This document shows positions 54,661 to 64,000 of a DNA stretch of 64,000 nucleotides, in pieces. The notes beneath the pieces are model-generated. The model was not told the DNA's origin. It was given only the letters and a program-made list of their open reading frames with translations, and made no database searches. The number at the start of each line of letters is the position of its first letter. Position 1 is the first letter of the stretch. Position numbers and translations under genes: made by a program. Location: contig NC_134997.1 in the NCBI RefSeq assembly GCF_050947335.1, positions 5,580,001 through 5,644,000 on the forward strand, in the 5' to 3' direction. The DNA comes from Megachile rotundata (taxonomy: Eukaryota; Arthropoda; Insecta; Hymenoptera; Megachilidae).

Positions 54661-57600
54661 CATTGCAGATGATACAGGGATTGACAGGGCTATTTTCATA
54701 CTTTCTAAGGCCCTTGACGCAAAGTCATGAGACCTCGCAACAAGTCCATTTTCATTAACACTATAACGAGTCGCAAGCTTTCTTTTGTAAATTACAAAAT
54801 TTATTAGGAATGTTATATGAATATAGTACTTATTTATTATTTGTGATTTTCTTTATTTTGAAAGGGAGTTTTTAAACTTTTATGAGGAACACTACTGAGA
54901 AAATAATAGAGGTTGTAATGGTAAAAATTGAAAAATTTGTATGGTGAAGATTTTACTATTCGCGTGAACAATATTGCAAAATATATTCTGTTAGTTCTAT
55001 TGGTTATTTTAATAATTTATGGCAAAAATAGTATACTGTCTATTTTAATACTTTCATAGCAAAAAATATTCTACTATTTTCTTCAATATTTTTATAGCAA
55101 AAAATGTTTTACTATAAATAGTTATAATAAATTTATTTAAAGAACAAAGAATAACACCGAATTTGTAACATTTTTGACAGGCATAATAAAAATTGTAATT
55201 GTAAAACATAAAAGATGTTCTTAATAATTATTTTAATAAATTTGATATTTATTTATATTTAACAAAATACAATAATTTCAGTATATTATTTTATAATTAT
55301 GTTTGGAACAGAATACGATGAAGGGTTCATATATCAGCATATCTGAATGAAATTTTGATTACCGAATATTGGTTGCTCCACTTTTCTGAGTGTATAAATA
55401 ATTCTCGATTGTAATGTGCATGTTCACGAGAAAATTACTAATGAAAATTATATTGGGTTTAATATTTCCATTATTGGTGAGTACTACACTGCCCCTGATG
55501 TAACATACGTATTGCAAATGTAAAGGTTTATATTTCAATATAATTCTTAAACAAAGAACATAAGAATACTTTTAAAATAATGTACTTAAAAAATTAATTT
55601 TACTCTTAAAATTTAGTGGAATATTTTTATTCCTAATTGTAGATTTTTATTTTAACACACCAGTTTTATTAAACTTTTTTAATTGTATGATATACTTTAT
55701 TTAATCATCAATGTAATTTTTTAAACCAGTCATTAAATAAGGCATTTATGACAAATAATTTTTGTGAGAGGTAGCTGATTGTTTGAAAGTATACCTCACT
55801 AAAAACTTTTTAAATTAACTTAATGGCTTAATCGACTTTTATATTTAATAATCTCACATGGGTATTGTATAATTATAAAATATTATTTTAATACAATGAA
55901 ATGTGAACAATTAACTCTAGTTTTTCTTTGATTTTGAATGGATTTTAGAATTACTCAGTCATATTTATCCTTTTGGTATGCAATTAGAAATTTTTAATTT
56001 TCGCTGTCAGAATTATTCTTTTCTACTTTATCATTAAAACCATCAAATCAGAAAAGTGATTGGTTAACAAGATTCCTACTTAAATTACTATTTTAAAGAT
56101 GCTTTAGAATTTAAAAACTTAAAATGCTTTTCTTCAAATCTGGATTAATTTGTATCATAATGTTTATTTATTTTTCTATGTTAATTTTTAATTTATGTAT
56201 GCATTACACATTGGTTTAGTATTAAATAAGTCATAAACATTCCTATTCTTAACTTTATCTAATTTATTAAATTAGGCGAAAAATGTAATTAATATAAAAT
56301 AAATAAATTAAGAAATTGCAAAGATTTTTATTAAATAAATTTTGAAATTTGCAATGTAAGTTTTTTAGCGAAGTGAAAGTAACGGAAAATAATCATTTGA
56401 CACATAAACAAATATAATTGTAGTGGATATAAATATTGTATACCCACTTTCATGAAATTCTTTTAATAAAGTATAGAGTGACATTAAATCTTTTCATTTT
56501 GGCAAACTGTGTAGAAATTGAGAACAGGGATAATGTTTACTTAATATTATTTCTCGAGGGAACTGTACCGAATATGCATTGATTTCAATGAAGTTTCATG
56601 GCTGGAGAAGAAATTTGCAAATATATTACCTCATTTTAATTATTTATGTGGAAATAAGGAACAAAATGTGACATAGTGTACTTTGTCTATGAGATAGAAG
56701 ATATATCTTATATGAGAGATTTAAATGTTTCCAAACACGAGAAATTAGAAAGGGTATTTGATAGTGTTCTTGGGTATTTAATAGCCATATTCTTAAATTT
56801 TCGAATCTTCAAGTACAAAAATTTGCATACTTTGAAAGTTCAGAAATACAAAAGTTTTTCATAAATTCTTAAGATACCAAATTTTCAAATTAAAAAATAT
56901 AAAAAGTTCCCGAATTCCTAAATTTAAAAAGTTTCTAGATATACAAATTCTCACATTCAAAAATTTCCAAATATTCAACTTTTCAGATGGGTAACTATCT
57001 CAAAATTACAAACTCCAAATTTTCATATTCGAAATCACCGAATTTCTAAATTATCAAATTGTCAAATCTCAAAATTTTTAAATCACCAATCATCTAAATT
57101 TCCAAATTATCGCGTTACCAAATTTCTAAATCCTTGCAATCCAAATCCTTGAAATACTAACTCCCCAAGTTTCAAACTATTAATCTTCTGAACTTCCCAA
57201 ATTTTTAAATTCACGAATATACAAATAATATCAAAATACCTAAATATCAATGAAAATTTCTAAATCCTCAATAGATGTTAACTAATTCACCTTGCCTTTT
57301 ACTGACATTTAAATAAAGTGTCCAACAATCCATCTACACTTACTCTCGCTAGAAAAAAACTTCAGAAACGTTGCATTTAAATGTATAAATCTCTTATCTG
57401 TTCGCGAAAGAAGATAAACAGTACAGAAATGTCCAACCATATTTTTTCTCCTGAAACGTACAATAAATAGTAGCAGGTTCCAACTCTTTTAAAGCAAAGC
57501 GCAAACTAGGTGGTTGTAAGTTCCACAAAACTTATTGCCAGATTTAGAGACTTCATTGTAGCACATTTTCTTGCCCGCTCCATTTAAATATATTCAAACT

Positions 57601-57694
57601 CTACTTCCTTTGCGGCCATTTCTGTCACACTGTAAGTAAATAGATCTACGGGGTGTTTCAGATTTAGTGGACTAGATATTAGCTTTTTTATTGG
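54661..57694. other. Long AT-rich noncoding stretch
   Basis: No repeat unit of note until 56,870-57,260, where CAAATTTCTAAATTATC-type degenerate words appear. The frame 56,676-56,864 (+) has no motif. 57,300-57,660 is slightly more complex, nothing recognised. Confidence 0.5.
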
Positions 57695-58226
57695 TTTATT
57701 ATTTTACTATTTTATTAATTTTGTATTCTATTATTTTACTGTTTTAATATTTTATAATTTTATTATTTTACTATTTAAGTATTTTATTAATTTACTGTTT
57801 TAATGTTTTAATATTTTACCATTTGACCATTTGACCATTTTACCACTTTACTATTTTACTACTGTACTACTGTACTATTTTACTATTTTACTTATTTCAC
57901 TATTTCACCATTTTACCATTTCACTATTTTACTATTTTATCATTTTACCATTTCATTATTTTACTATTCTACTATGTCACTATTTTACTATTTCAGTATT
58001 TTAATATTTTACTAATTTATTATTTTATTATTTTATTATTTTACCTTTTTACCATTTCACTATTTTACTATTTTACTACTGTACTATTTTACTATTTTAC
58101 TATTTCACTATTTTACCATTTTACCATTTCACTATTTTACCATTTTACCATTTCACTATTTTATTATTTTACCATTTTACCATTTTACCATTTTACCATT
58201 TCACTATTTTACTATTTTACTATTTC
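57695..58226 (+). repeat. 10-bp minisatellite TTTTACCATT / TTTCACTATT
   Basis: About fifty tightly tandem 10-bp units (TTTTACTATT, TTTTACCATT, TTTCACTATT, TTTTATTATT). Unit order varies without an obvious longer period. Confidence 0.93.
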
Positions 58227-59640
58227 TTCAAATATTACAGAAAAACTTTACATAAATAGGGAGTCATCAATGTTTCAGTACAAAATTATAAAACTTGTCA
58301 CTATTCATGTTTGAAAATCTATTAAGAAAATAGTTATAGAACATTTCTGTAGCGGCACATGGTTCGCAGCGTTGCGTTGGTAGAAATTAGCATTGACCGT
58401 TTACAGATGTTTAGGTGTAGGCAGTTAAGCCTACCCTAAAATCTGTAAGTCGGCGAAATTATTTTATGTTTTTTGGACATGCATAGCTGAATAGTTCATT
58501 AGGCCACATGGTCAGCACGGGCCGGAAGGACACTTTCGGTTAACAAATTATTATTTATAATACTTTTTCCCCCGCCGAAAATGGGAGGTCTCAGCGAGGA
58601 AAATAACTCCACCCTCTACTGTGTAAGAAGTTATGCCTTCTCCAAAAAGTTAATATACATATACTGCGGAAAGGCGCCAAAAAGAAAGATTATCAGTCGA
58701 GCCTCCGTTTCTGTAACATCGCATATTTCACATAGTTTCAATAGTACTTATTAAAACCTCTTCTCTTGTAAACATTCTGTTGCGAGCACTTATTCATTTA
58801 CTTCACCTATACTCGCGACAATTACCATATTATACATATATTTGTTTATGAAATTAAAAATTCATGTAACATTTTTTTATAGTCTGTTGGACACAAAAAT
58901 GAAACAGCCTGTAACCGAAAGTTTATCGAAAATTTCCCGTCCGTCTTTTCGGTTGAAAATCAGAAACAAGTAACTGGAAATCAATATAGGGGAAGTTTTC
59001 AATTTTCACGGATAGTAATACATGAATTTTCTTCGATGTTTTATTCAAGCTACGTTTTAAAATACGTTACAGGAAATAATCTGCATCGAAAGCGATAGAA
59101 AGTTAGCGTGGAGGAATTGAAAGGGTTGGCAGACGGATTCGCGAAGCTCGAAGCTCGCGATAACCGCTTGGAATAAAGCGGAAGAGGGTGTTTTTCTTTT
59201 TCTGTTCGCGAGGGTGCTCCGACACTCGCATTACGAGCCACTTAAACGACGCTTAACGAGAGGCCTCCATTGTCGCTGGGCCTTTGTTGCTCGCCGCTTT
59301 GGCTGCTTCCAATTGCCAACACTGTACGAGTGTTTTCAAAGATAATTCGTCCAACTTTTTGGCTCCTTCAAGTTATGGACGAAAAAGAAGTCGTCGTTTC
59401 AATTTGACGTATCTGTTACGCGGAAAAATACATCTAAAATGGCACGAAGTAATTTTGCGTCAATGATAATTCTGTTAAATAATACAGAAATTATCATTTT
59501 TTGAAATTAATTACTTTTGATATGAATCAGAAAATGTATTTTTAATTTAGGAATAGTATTCAACGTTAGATTTGCACTATATTAATTATGTATTATTTAA
59601 ATATCGATGAAACTAGTAGTTTGTGCAGACTTTTCTCTGA
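58227..59640. other. Mixed noncoding DNA
   Basis: 58,360-58,660 is moderately complex, with a small hairpin GTAGGCAGTTAAGCCTAC at about 58,417. 59,050-59,460 is G+C-richer; the frames 59,050-59,241 (-) and 59,284-59,466 (+) lack recognised products. Confidence 0.45.
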
Positions 59641-59648
59641 CTGCGTTC

Positions 59649-59686
59649 TGCGCATGCGCACCGATGTATTGTGCAATGGCGCCATT
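59649..59686. promoter_or_regulatory. NRF1-like palindrome and adjacent GGCGCC palindrome
   Basis: TGCGCATGCGCA (59,649-59,660) is a perfect palindrome and an exact fit to the NRF1 consensus YGCGCAYGCGCR (the fly homologue is Erect wing). AATGGCGCCATT (59,675-59,686) is a second perfect 12-bp palindrome containing two GCCAT cores (Pho/YY1-like). Two G+C-rich palindromes 14 bp apart in AT-rich DNA suggest a promoter core, possibly bidirectional; no gene is recognisable beside it. Confidence 0.42.
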
Positions 59687-59710
59687 TTTGAAACTCGATT
59701 CGTACAATAA

Positions 59711-59910
59711 TCTGTCCAAAATTATGTGTTATACAAAATTTTAGTAGTTAATTATTTTATTTCAATATTTTATTACATATTATATTTCGTTTAACATAGT
59801 TTTTTTCTAAACTGTTCAAAACTATATGTTATACAAAATTTTGCTAGTTAATTATTTTATTCGGATTTTTAGTATATGTTATATTACATTTAATATATTT
59901 TATTATATTT
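59711..59910 (+). repeat. 100-bp tandem duplication
   Basis: TCTGTCCAAAATTATGTGTT, then ATACAAAATTTTAGTAGTTA, recurs 100 bp later as ACTGTTCAAAACTATATGTT, then ATACAAAATTTTGCTAGTTA; flanks are TTATTTTATT-type AT sequence. Confidence 0.82.
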
Positions 59911-61104
59911 TATTATATATTGTAATGTATCGTATTTAATATATTGTATTATATTTTATTATATAAAATGTCGATCATTCATCAAATGTTCAGCAAAATT
60001 TTATTAAAGTTTGAATTAGCAAAATCTTTACTACAATTTTTTTTAATTTTGTGCAGCACCGTATAATTTAATAATCGTCAAGTTTAATCAGCACTCCGAT
60101 CTAATTTCCCGAGTACAGTTAGGTACTACTCTTTCGCAAAGAAAAACAGATATATCATTATTTTTTTGTCAAGACACTCTGTCATTATCATATAATGACA
60201 CAAGCGTCGCTTTGACTCGGCTCAATCTGTCAATGTAAAGGAAAGATAAGAAGTAAACTAAAGACTCAGATAAATTATTGAGGAGTGGCAAAGGTTAATG
60301 GATGATCAATCGATACACGTCACTTTTGTTATACGGTTCTCCATAAAGCTGGCTACACACGATCAGGAAACATTTGCCATATTGTCGAGAAGTTTGCTCG
60401 CGTCTCTGAAAAGAACGACCGTCGATTGTTAAATCTATGAGCTTCCTATAAAAAGAATTTCAAATATGTGCTATGTGTTCCTATAAAAATTCATCGTATA
60501 TTCTCCACGATGATAAATTGAGGATGATCGATTACTTATAAAAGAAAAATTAGTACAAATTTAAAGAACTTTGATCGACAGAAAAATTTCTGTCTCAACA
60601 TATTTAACACGATATTTTTTGGAGTTATATTTTTGGCAATATAACGAGACCACACGTTAATATTTTTATTTTGTTTTATAATTTTATTCGAAGGATAATA
60701 TATACCATTTTGTCAATAAAAGCAAGTGAAAGTACAAATGTTTTGTGAAACGTAATACGTTTAAATAACAAACCACGATTATTTAAAAACGTTCAATTAA
60801 TCAACACGGATTATCAATTAAACAGCTACATTATTATTTAACGCCTATCACGTCGAATGACAGAAGCTCTCCTCAAAATCAGATATTAATTATCATCGCC
60901 GGAGATTTAATTACCGTATGCGGATTGAAATATAGTCAGATTGTATTTATTAGCGATCATTAAGGACAAAGCTTTGATACGTTTCTGTTTCTTTATTCCC
61001 TTCGATATAGTGATGAAATACTTTGTAAAATCAGTTGCTGATTAATGAACTTGTAAATCAGGAGATTGGCACATTCATATATTCCTAGATCCTAGGTATT
61101 ATTA
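59911..61104. other. AT-rich noncoding DNA
   Basis: TATTATATTTTATTATATAT-type low complexity at 59,900-59,970; otherwise ordinary sequence with no gene or repeat recognised. Confidence 0.5.
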
Positions 61105-61106
61105 TA

Positions 61107-61489
61107 CAGGGTCACTCACCACATTTTGCCATCTAGATTTGCGTCATTATTATTACTCATAGCAAACAATGTTTTAGATGAAGTTGAGTGGTTTTGAGGA
61201 GGGCATATGCTGGTGATTTTTTATGATTTTAATGATTTTTTCACATAAAGAGATTAATACTTTTTTGTAAAGAATATGAAGGAGTATCAGCTGATGCAAT
61301 AAAAAATATATAATTCCATTTAAAAAAACATTGATGACCTTCATATGTTCTTTACACGTCCACCTACAAAAAAAATATACCACCAGCATATGCCCCTCTC
61401 AAAACCATTCAACTTCATCTGAAACATTGTTTGCTATGAGTAATAATAATGACGCAAATCTAGATGGCAAAATGTGGTGAGCCACCCTG
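61107..61489. mobile_element. MITE, 383 bp, with 109-bp inverted arms
   Basis: The left arm 61,107-61,215 (CAGGGTCACTCACCACATTT and onward) and right arm 61,381-61,489 (ending CACCCTG) are inverted copies with only a handful of mismatches. Both include GCCATCTAGATTTGCGTCAT and GGCATATGCTGGTG. TA (or TATA) flanks each side at 61,105-61,106 and 61,490-61,491. The 165-bp interior is AT-rich; the minus frame 61,174-61,389 is a by-product. TA target and CAGGGTG ends fit a Tc1/mariner-related non-autonomous family (inference). Confidence 0.92.
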
Positions 61490-62685
61490 TATATTAAAAG
61501 TAAAAATATAATGTAAACATTTTCCGGCTATTTTCTAACAAGTATTTTCGTACATTTTTTTATAGAACTTTTTGAACAAACTTAATTATATCAGAATCAG
61601 AGTTTTTGTGAAATTACGAAGCTTAAAGAAACAAAATTACATGCAGATGCTTTCATTTCGCCAGACCAGACACTGCACATTAACCCGTAGAACGAAATTC
61701 TTCATCGCGGAATTTAAAGCCATCTATTTGGAAAATCAATGAGGTCAAGGATAACAGTAAACAATTTGTTCTGAGAAACCCCTATCGTGCTATTATTTCT
61801 TAAATTCCACGAATTTCAGAGCAGTCCTTGATCTTCAAGAAACATTTACTCGAAACCTTCAGATTTCTTTTTTCTTCTGCTTAGAAAATTTTCAAGTATT
61901 TGGCTTTCGTTCAAGGGCAACATTTATTTCACTCGGACACAAAATGACACGTCAATATTTTTCTAAATGTATAGAATTTTGTTTCGAGTTTTCCCAAACT
62001 TGACTGTTGTATTTGTCTTAATCCAACATTTGTAACTGGTCATTTAAAAATGAAAATTACAATAAAGTGTACGAAGGTTTCGAGTCTTACTTTATTTTAA
62101 TTTAATATTTAATATTTTTTAATATACTTTTACTTAATTTTTTTATAATATTTTTATTTAATATTCTTTACAATACTTCTGTTTAATATTTCTTATATTT
62201 CTATTTAATGTTTCTTATATTTTTATTTAATACTTTTTATAGCATTTCTATTAAACATATTTTGTAATATTTAAATTTAATATTTTAAGCATTGAAATAA
62301 TATAAATTAAGTACCTTCATAAGATACAAGTATTTTGTCATTTTTAAGTAAATTGTATTATGCAATTGAGATAGAAAATTAATTTATTAAATTATATTTT
62401 TATATTGATACAAATCGTTAAATTAAACTTTTATATTGATATAACGAATTAACTTGTATTTTTATATAAATCCAATAAATCAAATTTTCACATCGATATT
62501 TCATTTTATATTTTTATATTTATGTAATATAAATTGAATCACAATTGTATATCGATACAATAAACTAAATGATACAATCAGTTTATAGAATTCAAAAATA
62601 CTTTTCAAAAAGTTTGTATCTCTTAAATCGATCTTCGAAAATCGGCAGCAAACGAAATCGATCACCGAAAATCGGCAAATTATCC
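61490..62685. other. AT-rich noncoding DNA
   Basis: 62,090-62,300 repeats TTTAATATTTYTTATATTTY words. The minus frame 62,501-62,716 is unsupported. Nothing else seen. Confidence 0.5.
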
Positions 62686-63030
62686 AGAAGGAAGATCGTT
62701 CGTGAAAGTTTTTCAATTTATTCCGTCCCCGGTGGGAAAAAAAAGGAAGACGGCCAACAATTTTGTTTAAGCGTAATTACGAGAACGTCGAGGGAACGTA
62801 CACGGCTCGTTCCGACCAAGGATATCGTTTCCATCGGGAACTTTCGGTTCAGGAAGTTCAGGAGTAAGCAAGCGGAATCGGTGCCGCGTTTAATCACCGG
62901 GATTTCATTAGTTGCGCGAAGGAGCCTCGTGATTCGATTCGATTCGATTCGATTCGAGACGAGACGAACGGGCGCCGTGGCCGTCGTGGAATCGATACGG
63001 AACGCGATTCTTGCGGGATCGATCACCTAA
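62686..63030. other. G+C-richer patch with overlapping frames
   Basis: The frame 62,569-63,030 (+, 153 codons) is Arg/Ser-rich in its second half and is covered by a minus frame at 62,718-63,026; no domain recognised. The patch has CpG words (GCGCGAAGG, GGGCGCCGTGGCCGTCG). Possibly an exon or regulatory patch; coding is not supported beyond openness. Confidence 0.33.
62931..62955 (+). repeat. (GATTC)5 microsatellite
   Basis: Five perfect GATTC units inside the G+C-richer patch. Confidence 0.93.
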
Positions 63031-63154
63031 CACGTGTATCGATTGCGTTAACCTATTTCTTTCTTGACATAAGCCTAATATTAGCAAAAAATGTCGGATC
63101 AGTCACACATTGTTAGTCTTTCATATATACTTTATAATATGTGTACGTATATTA

Positions 63155-63270
63155 TGCAGGGTGTTTGGTAGGTCGATTGAAAATTTGCAAAGAAGGTCAT
63201 GGGATACATATTTTACTGTATATACCTTTATGCAAACCTCATGGTTTTTGACATTACCAAACATCCTGCA
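63155..63270. mobile_element. Short MITE, 116 bp, TA-flanked
   Basis: TGCAGGGTGTTTGGTA at the left and TACCAAACATCCTGCA at the right form inverted ends with one mismatch. TA lies outside each end. The interior has no coding capacity; overlapping frames on both strands are by-products. The right end resembles bases 48-78 of the window. Confidence 0.7.
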
Positions 63271-64000
63271 TATACATACAAATAAATGTGAATACCTAGA
63301 ATATGCATACAAATAATAAATACAAATTACTATGTATCTGCTAATACATACTGTATACTTATATTAGTATAAATATGTTTATACCAATATATACATAGAT
63401 ACAAATAAATCTGTATATACCAATATAAGTACGTACCTATGTAATACTCCGTAATAAATATGCGTATACCATGTAAGTACACCGTATTTGCATCAAGGTA
63501 ACCTTTGCAGTGAAATCTGTAGGATGTCTCAGTATTTTATTGTCAAACTTTACTATATTCTATGTATGTACAAAAATAAGAGAAAGATGTGTTATTAATA
63601 TGTATAGAGTATTAAACACTTCATTAAAAAGTTGTAATAAAAGTGGAAAATGACTTTGAACTGTTGAGTCACCTTGTATAGTATGTAAATATGTATAGAA
63701 TGTTCCAGTTTCATATGGGATAACAGTATTGTCATAGAATACAATATAGCATAGGTATGTTGTAGAATAGTAAAATGTCAAATTAACAGCATAGAAGTTT
63801 GACAAAATTCTAAAATAATAGAATAGTAGTGTAGTAATGTAAAGTATTAAAATAATAAAATAGTATATATTATAGAATTAGTGAGATAGTAAGATATCTA
63901 TGAAGCAGCATAATAATATAGTATAATAATTTAGTATTATAATTTAATAATAAAAATTGAATACTACTTCAATTTAAATACCTCGACAAATATCAAATAC
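63271..64000. other. AT-rich DNA with ATAC-rich degenerate repeats
   Basis: 63,310-63,480 has irregular TATACCAATATAAGTA and GTATACCATG words reminiscent of the first 250 bases. 63,640-63,720 includes AGTCACCTTGTATA, a possible MITE end without a partner. 63,820-63,960 is AATAATATAGTA low complexity. Confidence 0.5.

Noticed and set aside
58530..58925. Inverted pair CTTTCGGTTA / TAACCGAAAG as a MITE
   Set aside because: Only about ten bases match, the flanks differ and no target duplication is present.
62569..63030. 153-residue plus-strand frame
   Set aside because: Arg/Ser-rich, opposite-strand frame of 102 residues over the same bases, contains a (GATTC)5 microsatellite; no domain.

Overview
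This window looks like a gene-poor stretch of an AT-rich arthropod nuclear genome. A hymenopteran, possibly a bee, is my best guess. That guess rests on the base composition, the dense low-complexity AAATTCCCAAA/TTTGGAAATTT-type minisatellites, a mariner relic, TTAA- and TA-flanked miniature inverted-repeat elements, and the words GGTTAGGTTAGG (TTAGG is the usual insect telomere unit). It is inference, not proof. There are no prokaryotic operons, no CRISPR array, no recognisable tRNA or rRNA, and no host protein-coding exon that I can name. Most open frames are by-products of tandem repeats or of small G+C-richer islands, where stop codons are rare.

Layout. 0-2 kb: AT-rich, with degenerate TTGGTATAC-type repeats and one sequence that fits the CTCF consensus. 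1,999-2,925: an internally deleted, frameshifted mariner with inverted ends and TA target-site duplications. 4.9-6.1 kb: a 47/48-bp satellite organised as an eight-unit, 379-bp higher-order repeat, bracketed by a 68-bp direct repeat. 8.0-9.93 kb: a G+C-richer block followed by eleven copies of a 16-bp near-palindrome (consensus GWCGTATATATACGTC) spaced 112-142 bp apart in largely decayed spacer DNA. This is the most unusual object in the window. 10.7-11.4 kb: a satellite built from a 134/135-bp dimer. 12.0 kb: a TATA-type promoter candidate. 14.3 kb: a piggyBac-type MITE. 15.0-16.1 kb: a 51-bp repeat inside an open frame, then a 194-bp-spaced duplication. 18.97-21.11 kb: the largest G+C/CpG-rich island, the best candidate for a promoter and untranslated exon, with strand unresolved. 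21-35 kb: AT-rich filler, several tandem repeats and part of a dispersed repeat. 35.3-37.6 kb: two inverted-repeat elements, one with 84-bp ends differing at one base. 37.7-38.9 kb: a roughly 200-260-bp sequence present three times. 39.7-46.1 kb: 9-bp and 16-bp minisatellites with small complex islands between them. 46.15-47.1 kb: a second CpG-rich island. 47-58.2 kb: more degenerate satellites. 58-64 kb: AT-rich sequence with an NRF1-like palindrome pair, a 383-bp MITE with 109-bp arms, a G+C-richer patch and a 116-bp MITE.

Taken together this is an intergenic or long-intron landscape shaped by tandem duplication and small DNA transposons. The only clear protein-coding ancestry is the dead mariner transposase. 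The two CpG-rich islands, the palindrome array, the CTCF-like word and the 59.65-kb palindrome pair are the places where host regulatory function is most plausible. All coordinates and repeat periods were read by eye; identities of diverged copies are approximate.
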